This document shows positions 45,206 through 54,441 of a stretch of DNA of 64,000 nt, in pieces. Origin of the DNA: Nostoc sp. TCL240-02 (lineage in GTDB: Bacteria; Cyanobacteriota; Cyanobacteriia; Cyanobacteriales; Nostocaceae); contig NZ_CP040094.1 in NCBI RefSeq assembly GCF_013343235.1, forward strand, positions 5,017,001 to 5,081,000. Reading direction: 5' to 3'. The position numbers were made by a program, and so were the translations under genes. Below the pieces are notes generated by a model. It searched no databases, was not told the DNA's origin, and saw nothing but the letters and a program-made list of their open reading frames with translations. Positions within the stretch are counted from its first letter, which is position 1. Every line of letters begins with the position of its first letter.

Positions 45206-47842
45206 ATGTGGCATCTATCTATTCTCCAACACTTTCGCCAACTGCTGCGGCCACAACGTCGTTTAGCCATCTTTGAAGCTTGTCTAATTGGCTTAGTTTC
45301 GGCTCTTGGAGCAGTCTTACTTAAGACGGGGGTAGGATGGCTAGGTGCATGGCGAGTGCAGACATCATTACTATTACCAGCTTGGTTTGTGCTACCTGGT
45401 ATCGGACTCACCTGTGGATTACTCGCCGGATGGTTGGTGGAGCGTGTAGCACCAGAAACTTCTGGAAGCGGCATTCCTCAAGTCAAGGCAGTGCTGGCCA
45501 ATGTACCAATTGCTCTAGATTTACGGGTTGCTTTGGTTAAGCTAGTAGGCGGGATTCTGGCATTGGGTTCTGGGCTAGCTTTAGGGCGAGAAGGACCAAC
45601 AGTTCAGTTAAGTGCAGCCCTAGCATCTCAACTCAGTCGCTGGTTTCCGACTTCGCCAGACCACCGCCGCCAGTTGATTGCTGCTGGTGCAGGAGCAGGA
45701 TTAGCGGCTGCCTTCAATACGCCGATCGCAGGTGTATTATTTGTCGTAGAAGAACTTCTACAGGATTTCTCTGGCTTTACCCTTGGCACTGCAATTCTAG
45801 CTTCCTTCATTGGTGCAGTTGTCTCGCGTTTATTAGGTGGTCGCAGTCTGGATCTCAATCTGGCATTAACTGCTTCCAAGACCAACTTTTTTGTTCAAGA
45901 TATTCCTTTCTATTTGGTGTTGGGAATTTTGGCTGGGTTGTTGGGAGCGCTGTTTAATCGAGGCATTATCAGTAGCTTAACTGTTTACCGCCGCTCTCTC
46001 CGTTTTGGATTACCTGCTCGTGTGGGACTCGCTGGGCTAGTATCTGGGGTAATTGTAGCGCTACTACCACTAGCATTTCGAGATAACACAGGACTACGAG
46101 AAATTTTGATTACGGGTGAGGCTAGCTGGTCAATAGCTGCGATCGCCTTTTTCTCCCAGTTTATCTTAACCTTGGTAGCTTATGGCTCTGGTGTACCGGG
46201 AGGATTATTTGCTCCCGCTTTAACTTTGGGGGCTGCCCTTGGCTACTTGGTCGGTATAGGAGAACACAGCCTGCTGCTTCCTCTGGGGATACAGAGTGGA
46301 TTGCCAATTACCTTTGCTTTAGCAGGAATGGGCGCATTTTTTACGGCAGTCGCCAGAGTCCCAATTACGGGGATAATAATTGTGTTTGAAATGACAACAG
46401 ATTTCAACCTAGTGTTACCCTTAATGATTGGCTCTGTAACATCCTATCTAGTTGCCGAAAAGCTAGTGCCAGGATCGCTATACGATAAACTTTTGGAGTG
46501 GAATGGCATCACGCTCAAAAAAGAATCTCCTACAGAGGGGATAATCACAAAGTTAACAGCCAAAGATGTGATGCAGCAACAGGTAGAAACTCTAGATGCA
46601 GAGATGCCTTTGGATGAAGCAATGCAAGCTTTTGCCCGTTCCCACCATCGCGGCTTCCCCGTGGTAGAAGATAGCAAGCTGGTGGGGATTGTCACACAAT
46701 CAGATTTGTTGAAAATTCGCGATCGCAATTTAGCCAATGATATTTCTTTAAAAGAAATAATGACACCTGTCCCGATGACAGTAACACCAATCCACACCCT
46801 GAGCAATGTACTGTATTTACTAGATCGCTATCAAATCAGTCGCTTACCAGTAGTAGATGGACGGAAACTGATCGGGATTATCACCCGTGGAGATATTATT
46901 CGGGCAGAAGCAGATCATCTCAATTGTGATAACCGGACTCCTAAACTGCGACCACAACCTTCTTATGTAGTTTACCAAACGCGATCGCCTAGCACAGGTA
47001 GCGGTAGATTATTAGTTCCAGTTGCAAATCCTGAAACCGCAGGTATTTTATTACTTATGGCAGCAGCTATTGCCCGCGATCGCCATTATGAAATAGATTG
47101 CGTGCAAGTTATGCTGATACCCCGCCACAGTTCCCCATCAGAAACACAGGTAAGAACGGCAAAAAGTCGCCGCTTGCTAAGACAGGCAGAAGTCTTAGCA
47201 AAAAAGTGGAAAATCCCCTTGCACACGCAGATTCGAGTTACCCACGATGTAGCCCAAGCAATTTTAGAGACAATCAACGAACAACACATCGACCTAATTT
47301 TAATGGGATGGAAAGGTAACACATCTACCCCTGGTCGGATTTTTGGTAGCGTTGTAGACACCATAATTCGTCAAGCCACCTGCGAAGTCGTGTTAGTAAA
47401 ATTAGGCAAAACCCCCCAATCCCCAATCCCCAATCCCCAGTTCAATCGCTGGCTAGTTCCAATGGCTGGTGGCCCTAATTCCCCCTTAGCGATTAAGTTG
47501 TTACCAGCTTTAATTACATTGGGAAACGATCCGCAAATTCGTTTGACACAGGTGTTTAAGCCATCTGAACTCAAGCCAGATATGTCAATTTCAGAACAAG
47601 CCATTCGCCATTTGATGCGGCGGCGAAAATTATCTAGTACTGTAGTTGCGCTCCCAGTACAAGCTGATTCAGTCGCTGAAGGTGTGATTAACCTAGTGAA
47701 TACCGAAGGTTACGATGTTGTAGTTTTGGGCGCTTCCCGCGAGGGATTATTGCAGCAAGCAATTCAAGGTAATATTCCAGAAGCGATCGCCTCTGGTGTA
47801 GAAATTACAGTGATTTTAGTCAGAGGTGCAATTCACAAATGA
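45206..47842 (+). CDS. ClC chloride channel/antiporter fused to CBS pair and Usp domains
   Basis: The 878-residue protein starts with an about 430-residue ClC unit. Selectivity motifs GSGIPQVKA, GREGP and GGLFAP are present, with the gating glutamate in GREGP and a second glutamate in VVEELL, so proton-coupled exchange is likely. Two CBS domains follow (VMQQQVETLDAEMPLDEAM... and IMTPVPMTVTPIHTLSNVL...), which sense adenine nucleotides in relatives. After them come two universal-stress-protein-like alpha/beta domains; the first ends DLILMGWKGNTSTPGRIFGSVVDTIIRQATCEVVLVKLG, the classic Usp nucleotide loop. The linker between the Usp halves contains a repeat insertion (47414-47434). Start ATG 45206 is preferred to the TTG nine bases before. 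The fusion implies regulation of anion flux by nucleotide status. Confidence 0.93.
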   Translation: MWHLSILQHFRQLLRPQRRLAIFEACLIGLVSALGAVLLKTGVGWLGAWRVQTSLLLPAWFVLPGIGLTCGLLAGWLVERVAPETSGSGIPQVKAVLANVPIALDLRVALVKLVGGILALGSGLALGREGPTVQLSAALASQLSRWFPTSPDHRRQLIAAGAGAGLAAAFNTPIAGVLFVVEELLQDFSGFTLGTAILASFIGAVVSRLLGGRSLDLNLALTASKTNFFVQDIPFYLVLGILAGLLGALFNRGIISSLTVYRRSLRFGLPARVGLAGLVSGVIVALLPLAFRDNTGLREILITGEASWSIAAIAFFSQFILTLVAYGSGVPGGLFAPALTLGAALGYLVGIGEHSLLLPLGIQSGLPITFALAGMGAFFTAVARVPITGIIIVFEMTTDFNLVLPLMIGSVTSYLVAEKLVPGSLYDKLLEWNGITLKKESPTEGIITKLTAKDVMQQQVETLDAEMPLDEAMQAFARSHHRGFPVVEDSKLVGIVTQSDLLKIRDRNLANDISLKEIMTPVPMTVTPIHTLSNVLYLLDRYQISRLPVVDGRKLIGIITRGDIIRAEADHLNCDNRTPKLRPQPSYVVYQTRSPSTGSGRLLVPVANPETAGILLLMAAAIARDRHYEIDCVQVMLIPRHSSPSETQVRTAKSRRLLRQAEVLAKKWKIPLHTQIRVTHDVAQAILETINEQHIDLILMGWKGNTSTPGRIFGSVVDTIIRQATCEVVLVKLGKTPQSPIPNPQFNRWLVPMAGGPNSPLAIKLLPALITLGNDPQIRLTQVFKPSELKPDMSISEQAIRHLMRRRKLSSTVVALPVQADSVAEGVINLVNTEGYDVVVLGASREGLLQQAIQGNIPEAIASGVEITVILVRGAIHK
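47414..47434 (+). repeat. Three heptamers (ccccaat) in frame in the ClC-Usp gene
   Basis: Three ccccaat units plus a partial one encode the odd linker SPIPNPQ between the two Usp-like halves. Three heptamers make 21 bases, so the frame is kept. The heptamer is of the same class as the ttgggga-type spacers elsewhere. Confidence 0.8.
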
Positions 47843-47855
47843 ACTACCCACTTGC

Positions 47856-48050
47856 TTACTTCTGATAAACGATACCAATAATCAAAGTAAAAATTATCGG
47901 TATTAAGATTGGAATAGCAACAATAAGTCCCCACTTACCAAACTTAATTTCCTCACCCTCAGATTTTAGAAAAGCAATCCAACCTACAACTCCCATCAAA
48001 ACCCAAATAAACCCAAAAGAAAGAAAGATAACAAATACTGAATCTTCCAT
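47856..48050 (-). CDS. Small membrane protein, two helices
   Basis: The frame encodes 64 residues with two clear membrane segments (VFVIFLSFGFIWVLMGVVGWIAFL and WGLIVAIPILIPIIFTLIIGIVY) joined by a short acidic and basic loop (KSEGEEIKFGK). I do not recognise a family. It is convergent with the ClC gene, 13 bp from its stop. No ribosome-binding site is visible, but composition strongly suggests a real small membrane protein. Confidence 0.55.
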   Translation of the reverse strand: MEDSVFVIFLSFGFIWVLMGVVGWIAFLKSEGEEIKFGKWGLIVAIPILIPIIFTLIIGIVYQK

Positions 48051-48175
48051 TTTTATTTAAATTATAACTTAGGCTTTCCTTGTCATTTTTGTGTGACACT
48101 TCCATGCCATAAATATGTATACCCACGATTTTAAATTGACATTTTTACTAAAAAGTGCAAAAACTTTTGCACTTT

Positions 48176-50215
48176 TTAGTGAATCGTCTGCCAAATTTTG
48201 AGAATATTCTCACCACTTCCACCACCAGCAATAGTTTGTCCATCGGGGCTGATGGCGATCGCATAAATATATCCAGAACCCGTCTCTAAAGTGCGAATTT
48301 CCTTGCCTGTTAACGGATTCCACAGCTTAATTGTCTTGTCACTACTACCACTGACAAGGGTAAGCCCATTTTGAGTTCCACTGGGCAAAAAGGCAACAGA
48401 ATTAACCTTATCTTTATGTCCCTTTAAAGTGCGGATTTGCTTTCCTGTATTGAGATTCCACAATTTAATTGTTTTGTCTTTACTGCCACTAGCAAGGGTG
48501 ATACCATCAGGCGCAAAAGCGACTGTAAGAATCGACTCTGCATTTTCTTTCAAAGTGCGGATTTGCTTTCCTGTATTAAGATTCCACAATTTAATTGTCT
48601 TATCCCAGCTACCACTAGCCAGGGTTTTGCCATCAGGATTAAAAGCCACAGATGGAACACCATCAGTATGTCCCTCTAAAGTGCGAATTAACTTTCCTGT
48701 CTCCAAATTCCACAGTTTGATTTTCCTATCCTTACTAGCAGTACCACTGGCAAGAGTTTTGCCATCAGGACTGAAAGCTACAGAAGTAACTCCGTCGTTA
48801 TTTCCCTCTAAGGTGCGGACTAATTTTCCTGTCTCCACATTCCACAGTTTGATTGTCTTGTCTGCACTACCACTAGCGAGGATTTTATTATCGGGACTGA
48901 AGGCTACAGTCCAAATCCAATTGGAATGTCCTTCTAAAGTGTGGATTTCCTCTCCAGTAGCCAGATTCCATAGCTTGATTGTCTTATCATCACTGGCACT
49001 ACCAAGGGTTTTGCCATCAGGACTGAAAGCTACAGAATTCACATCGCTGGAATGCCCTTTGAAGGCTTTGGGTAGAAAATCGCTTTTTGGGGGCGGAGAA
49101 ATAGACGGAGAATATTCGCTCATCGTATGGGGGTGAGTCTGGAAATACCAAACTCCCCCCAATCCCAATACCAAAATGCTAGAAATTAACAGCAGTTGAC
49201 TTTTTAACGTCTTATTTAGCTTTAGTGAAACTGGTCTTTTGTTACCTGGAGTAGATGCAAATGTTGATGTAAGTACAGTTACGGGCAGTGATGAAAATGA
49301 TGATAGCCCAGGTGTCAAATCAGCGATGACTTCATCAGCCGATTGGTAACGCTTTTGGATATCTAGTTGCAACAGCTTATCCAAAACTTCACCCAACTCT
49401 ATAGACACAGAAACGCCGTCTTTACCTGAACTGATTACATATTGTCGCCAAGACCCAACCCAACTATAGCCTTGTTGTATCCACAGTTGAGATGGGCGAA
49501 TCCCAGTCAGTAAATGAAAACAAGTCGCCCCCAAACTGAATAAATCGCTGGCTGGGTAAGCTTTACCATCTTGCATCTGTTCAAGTGCAGTGTAACCGTG
49601 TGAGCCAATAACAGTACCCATTTTAGTCTGCACTGTTGCTGTCAGCTGCTTAGAGGCTCCAAAATCGATTAGCACTAATCGCCCGTCACTTTGACGACGA
49701 ATAATATTTTGTGGTTTGATATCCCGATGAATCACTCCCCGAAGATGGATAAACTTCAGCACGGGCAGTAAATCTAGCAAAAGTTCGCGAATCTCTGTTT
49801 CACTATAGTTTCCGCGCCTTTCCGATTCCTTAAGCAAGTTTTTCCCATCGATAAATTGCTGCACTAAAAACAGATAGCCATTTTGCTCAAAATAAGCCAA
49901 TAAAGTTGGAACTTGTGGATGTTCGGCGAGTTCTTGTAGCCGACTTGCTTCTTGTTTAAATAGTTCAATGGCCTTTGTTAGTGGCCCAGTTCCCTGAAGT
50001 TTTGGGGCAAATTGCTTAACAACACAGCATTCATTCAGTTTGTGTACATCTTCTGCTAAATAGGTTCTACCAAATCCACCCTCATCTGACAACACCTGAG
50101 TGGGACGATAGCGACCTCCCAGCAGGGGTATTAATTCTGCTCTACAACTATGGCAATAGTTATTTTTATCAGGATTTAGGGGTTTTTGACAATCGGGATT
50201 CACACAACAGAGCAT
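48176..50215 (-). CDS. Serine/threonine protein kinase with C-terminal WD40 propeller
   Basis: The protein (679 residues) starts with a zinc-ribbon-like segment (CCVNPDCQKPL...YCHSCRAEL). The Hanks-type kinase domain follows: glycine loop LSDEGGFGRTYLAED, Lys in CVVKQF, catalytic HRDIKPQN, DFG as LIDFGASKQ and an activation-segment end GYTALEQ. One membrane helix comes next (LLLISSILVLGLGGVWYF), then seven WD40 repeats forming one propeller, probably outside the cytoplasm if the helix spans the membrane. Such cyanobacterial kinases are thought to couple an external or envelope signal to protein phosphorylation; targets are unknown. The WD40 units here are diverged (FSPDGKTLASGS type), unlike the near-identical repeats at 1643-3400. 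Single gene. Confidence 0.93.
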   Translation of the reverse strand: MLCCVNPDCQKPLNPDKNNYCHSCRAELIPLLGGRYRPTQVLSDEGGFGRTYLAEDVHKLNECCVVKQFAPKLQGTGPLTKAIELFKQEASRLQELAEHPQVPTLLAYFEQNGYLFLVQQFIDGKNLLKESERRGNYSETEIRELLLDLLPVLKFIHLRGVIHRDIKPQNIIRRQSDGRLVLIDFGASKQLTATVQTKMGTVIGSHGYTALEQMQDGKAYPASDLFSLGATCFHLLTGIRPSQLWIQQGYSWVGSWRQYVISSGKDGVSVSIELGEVLDKLLQLDIQKRYQSADEVIADLTPGLSSFSSLPVTVLTSTFASTPGNKRPVSLKLNKTLKSQLLLISSILVLGLGGVWYFQTHPHTMSEYSPSISPPPKSDFLPKAFKGHSSDVNSVAFSPDGKTLGSASDDKTIKLWNLATGEEIHTLEGHSNWIWTVAFSPDNKILASGSADKTIKLWNVETGKLVRTLEGNNDGVTSVAFSPDGKTLASGTASKDRKIKLWNLETGKLIRTLEGHTDGVPSVAFNPDGKTLASGSWDKTIKLWNLNTGKQIRTLKENAESILTVAFAPDGITLASGSKDKTIKLWNLNTGKQIRTLKGHKDKVNSVAFLPSGTQNGLTLVSGSSDKTIKLWNPLTGKEIRTLETGSGYIYAIAISPDGQTIAGGGSGENILKIWQTIH

Positions 50216-50896
50216 ACTGGGAATCCATGTGAATGGGAGTATATATTCATCTTAAGTCATGCAGTATTATCTCTGTTCTTAGTTAATCTCACTGAGAACT
50301 TATACATATCCCCAATTTCCTTACCTCATCAGGTATTGAAGAATTTAAATAATTTGAAAAAAGTTGTGCTTAAGCGATACCTTTTGAAGAATTTATTTAC
50401 ATAAAATGAACAATAATATAATACTTACGCATTGATAGGAAATACCAAATATGGATGATTTTTAAAATCACATTTGTCGTCAGGGCAATCGGTAAGCCCT
50501 ACGTACAGGGGTACGCTAATGCCAGTTCCTTGATGCCGAAGAACCCGTTCACCGGAATGGCTCACCCCACCCCTTTGCATCTACATGAATTACCCCTAGC
50601 GCCTGAGTATATTTCCTATCAAAAAATGATTAATAAAACCTGAAACGACCTATTTAGCGCCGTGTGCAACTTTCTTTCAAACCTAACCCCCAGCCCCTTC
50701 CTTGCTAGCCTTGAGGAGCAAGAATCAAAGCCTCTCGACTGTAAAGTGCATGAATTAAATTTTGACTTTCGGATATAAATTTTAAGGTGTCGCTGAATTC
50801 AGCTATCGTGGAAAGTAGTAATAATTTTTGGGAAAGCATCAAATACCTTCGTTGATGCTGTAAGTTTGGCTTTGCAGATAGTTGGGCTGCCAAGGA
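50216..50896. other. Divergent spacer with no confirmed gene
   Basis: It lies between the divergent kinase and UPF0182 genes. At 50480-50600 there is a GC-richer block (ggtaagccctacgtacaggg, ccgttcaccggaatggctca) that looks unlike its AT-rich surroundings and may be a dispersed repeat. Two small frames (50455-50643 plus, 50705-50893 minus) have no supporting features. Confidence 0.45.
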
Positions 50897-53800
50897 ATGA
50901 TCTGGAAATGGGGCTTTAGACTATTAATTTTATTCTTGGGGCTGGGGTTACTGTTGGATCTCGGTTCCCGCATTGGAGCAGAGATTTTTTGGTTTCAGGA
51001 AGTCGGCTACCTCCAAGTATTTTTGTTGAGAGTGATGACTCGTGGTGTTTTGTGGGTAGCAGTAGCTGGGATAACTGCTGCCTATCTACTGCTAAATCTG
51101 GGTCTAGCACAACAGCTAAAATATTCCCAGTCTCTGAAGATTGAGGAAGTTAGGCGTGAAGAAGCAAAACTCATAAGTGAATTAACAAATTTTCTCAGCC
51201 CTCATTATTCAAGACGCGACGAAACCCGGATACTTACACCGCAACGCTTTGAAAAATTGAGATTGCGCGGGTTATTACCCCTAACCCTAATACTGAGCCT
51301 GTTGATTGGATTAATGCTGGCTCACTATGGTCAAATTGCTCTTTCTTACTGGCATTCTCCAGTTAATCAGGCTATTCTACCCATCGCCCTATTTCGACTA
51401 GAGACAATCTGGCAACTCTTGAGGCAGATTGTCTCTCAAGTCTGGTATGTCGGCTTAATCGTGGGAGTAGCGATCGCAATCTTAATCTATCCCCAATTTT
51501 TACTCACTGCGATCGCGGTTATATTCAGTCCCATTTTTGCATTCATCCTATTCCAACACTGGCCAAAGGTACTGCAATATTTCCACCCCACCCCTTTTAA
51601 CAGCACTGACCCTTTATTTGGTCGAGATATCAGCTTTTACATATTTTCTTTACCCGTTTGGGAACTGCTAGAACTGTGGCTGATGGGATTATGTTTGTAT
51701 GGTTTCGTCGCCGTTGCTCTCACTTATCTTTTGTCGGCGGATAGTTTAAGTCAGGGGATTTTCCCTGGTTTTTCGCCCCAGCAGCAGCGTCATTTATTCG
51801 GTATGGGTGGTTTATTGATGTTGGTAGTGGCTTTGAGTTATTGGCAAAGTCGCTATGAACTTGTGTATTCTAGCCGTGGTGTAAGTTATGGTGCTAGCTA
51901 TACAGATGTGACAGCCCAGTTGCCAGCTTATACCATATTGTGTGTTATGGCTGTAGCGATCGCCTTTTACCTACTTTGGCGAACGTTTTTCTGGAAACCC
52001 AAATCTCGGTATCGTTCCTTGGTATTTTACGGGTTGGGGATTTATTTAATATTAGTTGTAGCGGCTGACGTTGTTTTACCAACGGTAGTCCAATATTTAA
52101 TTGTCCAACCTAATGAGTTGCAGCGAGAGCAACCCTACATTCAGCGGACTATCGCCTTGACTCGTCAAGCGTTCGATTTAGAAGCGATCGATTCCACAGG
52201 CTTCAACCCTCAAGGAACACTGACTGAAGCTGATATTCAAAAGAATGACTTGACAATTCGGAATATCCGTCTTTGGGATCAGCGACCACTGTTAGAAACT
52301 AACCGTCAACTGCAACAAATTCGGCCGTATTATCGCTTCCCTGATGCCGATATTGATCGATATACTCTGAAAACAGATATAACTTCACCCCGACCATCAA
52401 CGCCCCAAAAGTCATCAGAACCTAAGCAGGAAGTGGATGAAGCAACAGAACGGCGGCAGGTACTGATTGCCGCACGAGAATTAGACTACAATACTGTACC
52501 ACAGGAAGCTCAAACATGGGTTAACCGCCATTTAATTTATACCCACGGTTTTGGGTTTACTGTTAGCCCAGTTAATACAGTTGGGCCTGGTGGACTACCA
52601 GAATATTTTGTCAAAGATATTAGTGATGATAGTAGCGCCCTCACAACTTCTAGTGCAGCCATTCGTAAAAGCATTCCCATTGGTCAACCCCGAATTTATT
52701 ACGGTGAAATAGCCAATACCTACGTAATGACTGGCACAAGAGTTAGAGAGTTAGACTACCCCAGTGGTAGTGACAATGTTTACAACTCTTACGATGGTCT
52801 TGGTGGCGTGGAAATCGGTTCAGTATGGCGACGGTGGTTATTTGCCATGCATTTGAAAGATTGGCAGATGGTGCTGACGCAGGACTTTTTACCAGAGACA
52901 AAATTGCTACTGCGGCGAAATGTCAAGCAAAGAATTCAAGCGATCGCACCTTTTTTGAAATTTGACAGCGATCCCTATTTAGTAGCTGCTGCTGCTAATG
53001 AAGATTTCCCCAGTAATCCCAGTTATCTTTACTGGATTATTGATGCCTACACGACGAGCGATCGCTATCCTTACTCAGACACTGGCAGCGATGGGATCAA
53101 CTACATTCGCAATTCTATCAAAGTAGTAATTGATGCCTACAACGGCACTGTCAATTTTTATATTGCCGATCCCAGCGATCCAATCATTGCCACTTGGTCA
53201 GGGATATTTCCCCAAATGTTTAAACCGCTCAGTACAATGCCTGTTAATCTCCGCAGTCATACCCGCTATCCGGTGGATTTTTTCAAAATTCAATCTGAGC
53301 GGTTGATGACCTATCACATGACCGATCCCCAGGTATTTTACAATCGGGAAGACCAGTGGCAGATTCCTAATGAAATCTATGGCAGTGAAACTCGTCCGGT
53401 AGAGCCATACTATTTGATTACTAGTCTACCCACTGCACCTGTTGTTGGCGCAGCCTCTCGTACAGAAGAGTTTATTCTGTTTCTACCCTATACTCCTAGG
53501 CAACGGACTAATTTAATCGCTTGGTTAGCGGCGCGATCGGATGGTGTTAATTACGGTAAGTTATTGTTATATACTTTTCCAAAAGAAAGGCTGGTCTACG
53601 GTACAGAGCAAATCGAGGCGCGGATCAACCAAGACCCGGTAATTTCTCAGCAAATTTCCCTGTGGAATCGCCAAGGGTCGAAAGCCATTCAAGGCAATCT
53701 ATTAGTAATTCCCATTGAGCAATCGCTGCTTTATGTCGAGCCAATCTATCTAGAAGCAACACAGAATAGTCTACCAACTCTGGTGCGTGTAGTTGTGGCT

Positions 53801-53923
53801 TACGAAAACCGGATTGTCATGGCCCAAACCTTAGAACAAGCCTTACAGGGAATTTTTAAACCAGAAGTTACACCAGCCCCTGCAATTATTCGTCCCTTTG
53901 AAGAAGCAGCCCCACCTGGTTAA
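50897..53923 (+). CDS. UPF0182-family large membrane protein
   Basis: The 1008-residue product matches the UPF0182 family found in cyanobacteria and actinobacteria. About seven membrane helices occupy the first third ([24 protein letters not shown]... through [27 protein letters not shown]). A long, probably extracytoplasmic region follows, with family stretches such as [39 protein letters not shown] and [27 protein letters not shown]. Its function is not established. The start is either this ATG (MIWKWGF) or the TTG five codons upstream; the ATG fits the hydrophobic start better. A plain monocistronic gene, with a Pro/Ala-rich end ([20 protein letters not shown]). Confidence 0.92.
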   Translation: MIWKWGFRLLILFLGLGLLLDLGSRIGAEIFWFQEVGYLQVFLLRVMTRGVLWVAVAGITAAYLLLNLGLAQQLKYSQSLKIEEVRREEAKLISELTNFLSPHYSRRDETRILTPQRFEKLRLRGLLPLTLILSLLIGLMLAHYGQIALSYWHSPVNQAILPIALFRLETIWQLLRQIVSQVWYVGLIVGVAIAILIYPQFLLTAIAVIFSPIFAFILFQHWPKVLQYFHPTPFNSTDPLFGRDISFYIFSLPVWELLELWLMGLCLYGFVAVALTYLLSADSLSQGIFPGFSPQQQRHLFGMGGLLMLVVALSYWQSRYELVYSSRGVSYGASYTDVTAQLPAYTILCVMAVAIAFYLLWRTFFWKPKSRYRSLVFYGLGIYLILVVAADVVLPTVVQYLIVQPNELQREQPYIQRTIALTRQAFDLEAIDSTGFNPQGTLTEADIQKNDLTIRNIRLWDQRPLLETNRQLQQIRPYYRFPDADIDRYTLKTDITSPRPSTPQKSSEPKQEVDEATERRQVLIAARELDYNTVPQEAQTWVNRHLIYTHGFGFTVSPVNTVGPGGLPEYFVKDISDDSSALTTSSAAIRKSIPIGQPRIYYGEIANTYVMTGTRVRELDYPSGSDNVYNSYDGLGGVEIGSVWRRWLFAMHLKDWQMVLTQDFLPETKLLLRRNVKQRIQAIAPFLKFDSDPYLVAAAANEDFPSNPSYLYWIIDAYTTSDRYPYSDTGSDGINYIRNSIKVVIDAYNGTVNFYIADPSDPIIATWSGIFPQMFKPLSTMPVNLRSHTRYPVDFFKIQSERLMTYHMTDPQVFYNREDQWQIPNEIYGSETRPVEPYYLITSLPTAPVVGAASRTEEFILFLPYTPRQRTNLIAWLAARSDGVNYGKLLLYTFPKERLVYGTEQIEARINQDPVISQQISLWNRQGSKAIQGNLLVIPIEQSLLYVEPIYLEATQNSLPTLVRVVVAYENRIVMAQTLEQALQGIFKPEVTPAPAIIRPFEEAAPPG

Positions 53924-54052
53924 GAGGTTATTTATAAAGTAAAAATCATTACATAGCAGGGGATAGACAGCGATCGCCATTAACAAAATTTATTGCAACA
54001 GACATAGTTTAATGGTTCAACATAATGTAATAGACACTAAAAGTTAATGGAC

Positions 54053-54229
54053 ATGCTACAAAATAACCAACTAGAGATCCGTCACATTAGTCCCGAAGTG
54101 AGGCAGTTGATTAAAATGTACGCGGATGTTAATAGCTGTACACAGTCTGAGATGTTGGAACGCATTATTTTGGAGTGGAACGCCCAACAAAGCGAGAGCG
54201 AAAGACCGCCAGGAGACGAAGATGAATAG
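54053..54229 (+). CDS. Small ribbon-helix-helix-like protein
   Basis: A 58-residue product (60 if the ATG at 54047 is used). A beta-strand-like LEIRHIS is followed by two helices (PEVRQLIKMYADVNSC and TQSEMLERIILEWNAQ), the order found in MetJ/Arc/CopG DNA-binding proteins and many antitoxins. The C-terminal tail is acidic and disordered (SESERPPGDEDE). No toxin gene is adjacent. Assignment rests on secondary-structure pattern only. Confidence 0.5.
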   Translation: MLQNNQLEIRHISPEVRQLIKMYADVNSCTQSEMLERIILEWNAQQSESERPPGDEDE

Positions 54230-54286
54230 CTTTCTGCTAGAATTTTTAGTCTACTTGTAGCGAAAGCCTTTGATTAATTTGGCTCT

Positions 54287-54441
54287 CTAGCTCAAGAAAA
54301 ATTTTTCCGAGATTGGGTCTTTCTTGAGGGATTGAATAAAATCCCTCAAAGTCATCATGCTACCCGTTAAGGTGAATTTGGGAGTGCCATTTGGAGCAAC
54401 GATTCTCACTTCGCCGTCTTGGATCTGAATCTTATTTTTAA
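54287..54441 (-). pseudogene. 3' fragment of a small gene split by the IS1634 element
   Basis: The minus strand encodes NKIQIQDGEVRIVAPNGTP and on through SMMTLRDFIQSLKKDPISEK to a TAG at 54287. Joined to the 5' fragment (56139-56463) across the duplicated ttttaa, the reading frame is continuous: DTLWDSIK followed by NKIQIQDGEV. The fragment has an IS-derived ATG at 54448, but its expression is doubtful. Confidence 0.85.

Noticed and set aside
50455..50893. Two small frames before the UPF0182 gene
   Set aside because: They lie in a probable repeat or promoter region and have no start signal or family resemblance.
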